Shown here in pieces: positions 23,893-27,589 of a stretch of 27,589 nucleotides of DNA (positions within the stretch are counted from its first letter, which is position 1; every line of letters begins with the position of its first letter). Below the pieces are notes generated by a model that saw nothing but the letters and a program-made list of their open reading frames with translations, was not told the origin of the DNA and searched no databases. Both the position numbers and the translations under genes were made by a program. The DNA lies in the NCBI GenBank assembly GCA_002329155.1, contig DCXY01000046.1:36893-64481 (forward strand), read 5' to 3'. The stretch is from Stenotrophomonas sp. UBA2124. Lineage in GTDB: Bacteria; Pseudomonadota; Gammaproteobacteria; Xanthomonadales; Xanthomonadaceae.

Positions 23893-25398
23893 CTACCAAC
23901 GCAGTTTGCGCCGGGCCATCTCACGGCCCAGCTGCTGCATCAGTGCATGGGCGGTGTCCACCTCAAGGAAGTGCAGCTGCAGGGCAGGAGAGCCGAATGC
24001 GCCTGCGGTATCCAGGGTGAGGGTGGCGGTGCCGAAGTGGCGGTCCAGCGGTGAGCGGTCCAGCCGCAGCGCCTGCAGCTTGTCCAGCTCGGCGATGCGC
24101 CACCAGCGGTTCCACCAGCCGCCGCGCACGGCCACGCGCTGCGCGTCGATGCTGTAGCCCATGCGGGTGACCTGGCGGCGTGCCTTGAACGCCGACCACG
24201 GCAGCCACAGCAGCACCAGCAGGCCCAGCGGGCCGAATTGCCAGGTCAACCCCGCCGCCAGCAATGCGCAGATCACCAGCGCCGGCAGGCAGAGTCGCCA
24301 CCAGCCCCGCAGGGACACCGCATGCCACTGTTCGGGCGGCCACTGCAGCTGCGGCAGCAGGTGCTGGAGCAAGCCATCGCAGGCGGCGGGCGTGGCCAGC
24401 GGCGCGAGTTCCTTCAATGCGCGGCCTTCCTGGTTCTGGTTGCCGCCACCGCTGGCGATATCCACCCGCAGCTGGCGGCGACGGAACAGGCGTTGCAGCA
24501 TGCCTTCGCGCAGGGTCCAGGCCTGGATGCGGCGGCGCGCGACGCTGCTGCGCAGCCGCGTGAGCAGGCCGCGTTCCACCGTGAGGCGGCGGTCGGCCTC
24601 GCTCAGGCGGAAGCCGTGGTACTGCACGACCGCCAGCGCGATCGACAGCAGCCACATCAGCACCAGTGCGGTGAACAGGGCCAGGGCAATGCTGGCGGCC
24701 CAGATCGAAGTGCCCAGATGCAGCTGGCTGGCATAGCCGAACACCTGCCGGCTCTGCTGTTCGATGAAATCGGCGGTGGTCTGGCGCGGGAACATCTGGA
24801 ACAACGCGCCGATGCCGGCGGCCACCACCACCATCGCCCGGTTGGAAACCAGCCCCAGCCGCACCAGCTCCGGCGCGGGCAGGGTAAGCAGCACATCCGC
24901 CTGCGGCACAGCGGCATCGGTGGTTGCGCCTGACGTGGCGCTGCCGCGCTGGCGGATCAGCTGTTCCAGTTCCAGTGCCTGCGCCAGCTTGAGCACCCGC
25001 ATCTGCGCTTCGGGCTTGTCACCCGCCGCCGATTCCAGGCGCAGCTCGGCCACGCCGAACAGGCGATGCAGCAGGTTCTGGTGCACCACCACGTTGTGGA
25101 TGCGGGCGAAGGGGATCTCGCGCCGGGTACGCTCGAACACGCCGCTGCGGATGGTCAGCGTGTCGTTGCCGATGCGGTAGCGATAGGTGAAGTACTGCAG
25201 CAGTGCGCTTGCAACCAGCGCCACGATCACGCTCAGCGTAATCAGGTGGAAGGCCATGCCTTCATCCTGGCGGCGGCCGCCGAACACCAGCAGCGCCACC
25301 AGCGGCAGCAGCAGCTGCTGGATCTGCTGTTGCAGCACGAACAACCACGACCACGGGTGCAGCCGGTGTTCCTGTGCGTCGGTTGGCAAGGTGCTCAC
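23893..25398 (-). CDS. Bacterial PH-domain membrane protein, long (YdbT-like)
   Basis: 501 residues with several membrane segments (about 22-40, 45-68, around 190-215, 225-250 and 370-400) and repeated bacterial PH (DUF304/bPH_2) modules. Typical module starts are RYRIGNDTLTIRSGVFER and GFRLSEADRRLTVERGLLTR, and near the end GYSIDAQRVAVRGG. This two-gene arrangement, a short and a long PH membrane protein, is that of ydbS-ydbT in Bacillus; function remains poorly defined. The GTG start at 25398 overlaps the TGA of the upstream gene as GTGA, so translation is coupled. Confidence 0.9.
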   Translation of the reverse strand: MSTLPTDAQEHRLHPWSWLFVLQQQIQQLLLPLVALLVFGGRRQDEGMAFHLITLSVIVALVASALLQYFTYRYRIGNDTLTIRSGVFERTRREIPFARIHNVVVHQNLLHRLFGVAELRLESAAGDKPEAQMRVLKLAQALELEQLIRQRGSATSGATTDAAVPQADVLLTLPAPELVRLGLVSNRAMVVVAAGIGALFQMFPRQTTADFIEQQSRQVFGYASQLHLGTSIWAASIALALFTALVLMWLLSIALAVVQYHGFRLSEADRRLTVERGLLTRLRSSVARRRIQAWTLREGMLQRLFRRRQLRVDIASGGGNQNQEGRALKELAPLATPAACDGLLQHLLPQLQWPPEQWHAVSLRGWWRLCLPALVICALLAAGLTWQFGPLGLLVLLWLPWSAFKARRQVTRMGYSIDAQRVAVRGGWWNRWWRIAELDKLQALRLDRSPLDRHFGTATLTLDTAGAFGSPALQLHFLEVDTAHALMQQLGREMARRKLRW

Positions 25399-25910
25399 AG
25401 TGCGTCGTCGTCGTGGTCGAGCTGACGGGCGAGCCTGTCACGCAGGCGTTCGGCATCGGCCAGTTCCAGCCCGGCGATGGCCACCGTGTTCAACCGCGTG
25501 CCGGCGGTATGCACGGTGAGCGTGGCCAGCCCCGCCGCGCGCTGCAGCGGTCCACGGCCAAGGTCCAGGTGCTGCACGCGCGAGATCGGCACATGGCTCT
25601 CGCTCTGCCACAGGTGGCCACGGCGCACGCCCAGCGCCTGGCTGTCGAGCCGCCAGAAGGTGAGCCGATGGCGGCGCCAGCCGAACCATGCGCCCAGCAG
25701 CGCGCCGATCAATGCGCCGCCGAGCGCGCCCAGCACCGGGTGCGGCAGCTGCGGCAGCAATGCCAGCACGCCGCCGATGATGGCGAAGAAGATGCCGGTG
25801 CCTGTCGCATCACCCGCAGCGGCGAACAGCGCGCCACGCGGCGGCAGCGGTTGCCACTGGCTGGCATCGTGGACGGGGGGCAGGTAGGGAAGTTCAGGCG
25901 GCTCGCTCAT
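25395..25910 (-). CDS. Bacterial PH-domain membrane protein, short (YdbS-like)
   Basis: 171 residues. Two adjacent hydrophobic helices (about 35-75) precede one bPH_2 domain: RLTFWRLDSQALGVRRG, then VPISRVQHLDLGRGPLQRAAGL, and a C-terminal acidic tail. I chose the ATG at 25910 (MSEPPELPYLPP), which is the usual beginning; the frame is open for 15 more codons upstream. Its last bases overlap the long PH protein. Together they probably form one membrane complex. Confidence 0.9.
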   Translation of the reverse strand: MSEPPELPYLPPVHDASQWQPLPPRGALFAAAGDATGTGIFFAIIGGVLALLPQLPHPVLGALGGALIGALLGAWFGWRRHRLTFWRLDSQALGVRRGHLWQSESHVPISRVQHLDLGRGPLQRAAGLATLTVHTAGTRLNTVAIAGLELADAERLRDRLARQLDHDDDAL

Positions 25911-25973
25911 GCACTGACGATAGCCGGAGTGCCGTAACGAGTGAAGCCGCAGCATGGGAGACTGACCGCCCCC

Positions 25974-26004
25974 GTAGCCCGGGTAAGCGCCAGCGCACCC
26001 GGGG
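25974..26004 (+). repeat. REP-like element, GTAG head (left arm of pair 2)
   Basis: Same element as 2654-2683, with one extra C in the loop (AAGCGCCAGCGC). It begins GTAGCCCGGGT and ends ACCCGGGG. Its inverted partner is 52 bases away. It lies upstream of the short PH gene and 3' of ribA. Confidence 0.78.
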
Positions 26005-26055
26005 CTGTTCGCTATGAAGCTGTGGTTTCCATTGACCTGTAGCTTTCCTGGCTTT

Positions 26056-26085
26056 CCCGGGTGCGCATGCGCTTACCCGGGCTAC
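26056..26085 (-). repeat. REP-like element, GTAG head (right arm of pair 2)
   Basis: An inverted copy of the same REP with the stem arms CCCGGGT and ACCCGGG intact and the loop changed to GCGCATGCGCTT. It ends in CTAC, 15 bases before the end of the ribA stop codon. It could affect the 3' end of the ribA transcript. Confidence 0.78.
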
Positions 26086-26100
26086 ACCTGCCAGGCAGGC

Positions 26101-27225
26101 TTACTGCGCTGCCATGATCAGCGCATCCACATCCAGATGATGGCCGGCGCGTGCGGCCTTGGTGCGCAGGTACTGCTCGTTCTCGGCGGTGATCTCGCCG
26201 GTCACGGGCACGCAGCCCACCACTTCGATACCGGCATTGCGCAGGTGCTGCACCTTGGTGGGGTTGTTGGTCAGCAGCTGGATGCGCTGCACGCCCAGCG
26301 CACGCAGCATCGCCACGGCGCTGCCGTAGCGGCGTTCGTCGGCGCCAAAGCCCAGCTGCGCATCGGCATCGATGGTGTCCAGGCCTTCGTGCTGGTAGCC
26401 GTAGGCACGCATCTTGGCCGCGATGCCTGTGCCACGGCCTTCCTGGTCCAGGTACAGCAGGATGCCGCCGCCCAGCTCCTTGAGCGTGCGCAGCCCGCGC
26501 CGCAGCTGGTCGCCACAGTCGCATTTGAGCGAGCCGAACAGGTCCCCGGTGAGGCACGAGGAGTGCACGCGTACCGGCACCACGCCGCCCAGATCAGGGT
26601 TGCCGACGATTACCGCCACCTGGTCGCGCTGCGCCACGCCGCCACGGAACACGGCGAACTCGCTCATGCCCACCTCACGCAGCGGCACTGGCGAGCGGGT
26701 GACCAGCTCGTAATCCTGGCCGGCTTGGACGGCACCTTCACGCAACGCGGCGACATCCAGATGCAGGCAGCCATCGAACGCGCTGGGGGTATCACCCAGC
26801 CGCACCGACACCATGGCCGGCAGCAGCAGGCCCAGGCGTGCGACCTCGACGCTGGCCGCGTCCAGGGCATCGCCATTGGGCAGGGCGTCGGCCGGCGCGG
26901 TGGTATCGCGCAGGTAGGCCAGTGCCGGCAGTTCGCCGACATCATGCCCGGCCAGCGGCACATGGATGCCTTGGGGGGCGGTGATGCCCAGCGTCTGCGC
27001 ACGTGGTGCGGTGAGGTACAGGTAGTGCTGCTGGCCGGCAGCCCGCGCGAAGCGGGCGAAGCTTTCGGGCGTGCAGCTGTCCACGGCCAGCGTTGCCAGC
27101 CGCCGGTCGCCATCCACCAGCACCAGCGGGCGGCCGGCACGCAGTTCAGCGGCGGCGCGTTCGCAACGGATGGCGGCGGTTTCAGCGAAGGGGCCGGCGA
27201 CGGCGGTGGGAAGCGGGTTGTTCAT
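26101..27225 (-). CDS. ribA: GTP cyclohydrolase II with degenerate N-terminal RibB-like domain
   Basis: 374 residues. The C-terminal half (about 180-374) is a full GTP cyclohydrolase II, the first step of riboflavin synthesis. It has the zinc ligands Cys224, Cys235 and Cys237 in HSSCLTGDLFGSLKCDCGDQ, the DQEGRGTGI motif at 260-268 and LLTNNPTK at 317-324. The N-terminal half resembles DHBP synthase in layout (GRPLVLVDGDRR), but the acidic EDRENEGDL-type active site is replaced by DGDRRLATL, so RibB activity is probably lost. The start at 27225 is the first ATG of the frame. A TTGATT-17-AAATAT element ends 8 bases before it, a weak candidate promoter. A separate ribBA is likely elsewhere in the genome. 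Confidence 0.93.
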   Translation of the reverse strand: MNNPLPTAVAGPFAETAAIRCERAAAELRAGRPLVLVDGDRRLATLAVDSCTPESFARFARAAGQQHYLYLTAPRAQTLGITAPQGIHVPLAGHDVGELPALAYLRDTTAPADALPNGDALDAASVEVARLGLLLPAMVSVRLGDTPSAFDGCLHLDVAALREGAVQAGQDYELVTRSPVPLREVGMSEFAVFRGGVAQRDQVAVIVGNPDLGGVVPVRVHSSCLTGDLFGSLKCDCGDQLRRGLRTLKELGGGILLYLDQEGRGTGIAAKMRAYGYQHEGLDTIDADAQLGFGADERRYGSAVAMLRALGVQRIQLLTNNPTKVQHLRNAGIEVVGCVPVTGEITAENEQYLRTKAARAGHHLDVDALIMAAQ

Positions 27226-27299
27226 CGGTAACCATATTTGGGGCGGCCGCGCGCCGAATCAATAAACGGCGGCGATCATGCAGTGTTGCAGCAGTGCCG

Positions 27300-27589
27300 T
27301 CAGTGCGGGTGCTCGGCGGTGGCGTAGGGGTCATGCTCGCCGCTGCCCGGGGGGCGCAGCGTGTAACGCTTGTAGGTCCACTGGTACTGGGCGGGGTCGC
27401 GGCGGGCGATGCGTTCGATGCCCGCACTCAGTGTGCCGGTGGCACGTTGCAGGTCCGGGTCGGCGATTTCCGGTGGTGCCGGTTCCACGTGCAGGGCGAA
27501 TTCCAGATCCGGCCCGATGCGCTCGCACCAGGCGTACAGCGGCGTGGCGCCAGTGCGCTCGGCAAGCCGGTTGACCAGGGTCATGGTCA
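27300..27589 (-). CDS. Lipid A (lauroyl/myristoyl) acyltransferase, HtrB/LpxL family, C-terminal part
   Basis: The frame is open to the window edge, so only about the last 95 residues are seen. The end pattern, NRLAERTGATPLYAWCERIG, then GIERIARRDPAQYQWTYKRY, fits the C-terminus of the HtrB/LpxL/LpxM lysophospholipid-like acyltransferases, where PxQYxWxxKR is typical. These add secondary acyl chains to lipid A at the inner membrane. The catalytic HX4D motif lies outside the window, so activity cannot be judged. The ATG at 27584 is internal, not the start. Confidence 0.8.
   Translation of the reverse strand, partial: TMTLVNRLAERTGATPLYAWCERIGPDLEFALHVEPAPPEIADPDLQRATGTLSAGIERIARRDPAQYQWTYKRYTLRPPGSGEHDPYATAEHPH

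Overview
The window looks like chromosome of a Xanthomonadaceae gamma-proteobacterium, most likely Stenotrophomonas or a close relative. The reasons are the visibly high GC with strong third-position GC, the lysM-dprA-smg-topA-tsaC arm diverging from def-fmt-rsmB, and REP-like palindromes with a GTAG head. This placement is inference from gene content and order; no database was searched.

Layout. Positions 5-2389 hold a small lipoprotein (-), a short-chain dehydrogenase (+) and two coupled DUF4124-type periplasmic proteins (-). Positions 2390-2816 are non-coding and carry an inverted REP pair. From 10858 down to 2817, on the minus strand, lie a secreted LysM protein, a terminator, dprA, smg, two GYF_2-domain membrane proteins (one fused to a pilin-like segment, one to an RDD domain), a hairpin, topA, a terminator and tsaC. 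From 10991 on the plus strand run def, fmt and rsmB, the translation start and 16S rRNA methylation genes.

Positions 13980-23888 form a cell-surface glycan region. It holds a GT-C (ArnT/PMT-like) glycosyltransferase, two different O-antigen ligase-family membrane proteins, a GT4 glycosyltransferase, an AsnB-type amidotransferase, a GT2 glycosyltransferase of the WaaE/LgtF kind and a glycerophosphotransferase-like GT-B protein. Together they probably build and modify lipopolysaccharide or lipooligosaccharide, but acceptors and sugars cannot be read from sequence. Positions 23893-25910 hold a translationally coupled pair of bacterial PH-domain membrane proteins. A second inverted REP pair follows, then a GTP cyclohydrolase II with a decayed N-terminal DHBP-synthase-like domain, and the C-terminal part of a lipid A acyltransferase running off the window end.

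Most of the window is ordinary conserved chromosome. The points most worth a second look are the GT2 gene with no canonical start codon, which overlaps head-to-head with its neighbour; the GYF_2/pilin and GYF_2/RDD pair; the two tandem ligase-family proteins; and the AsnB enzyme inside a glycan cluster. I saw no tRNA, rRNA, CRISPR array, insertion sequence, phage or defence island.
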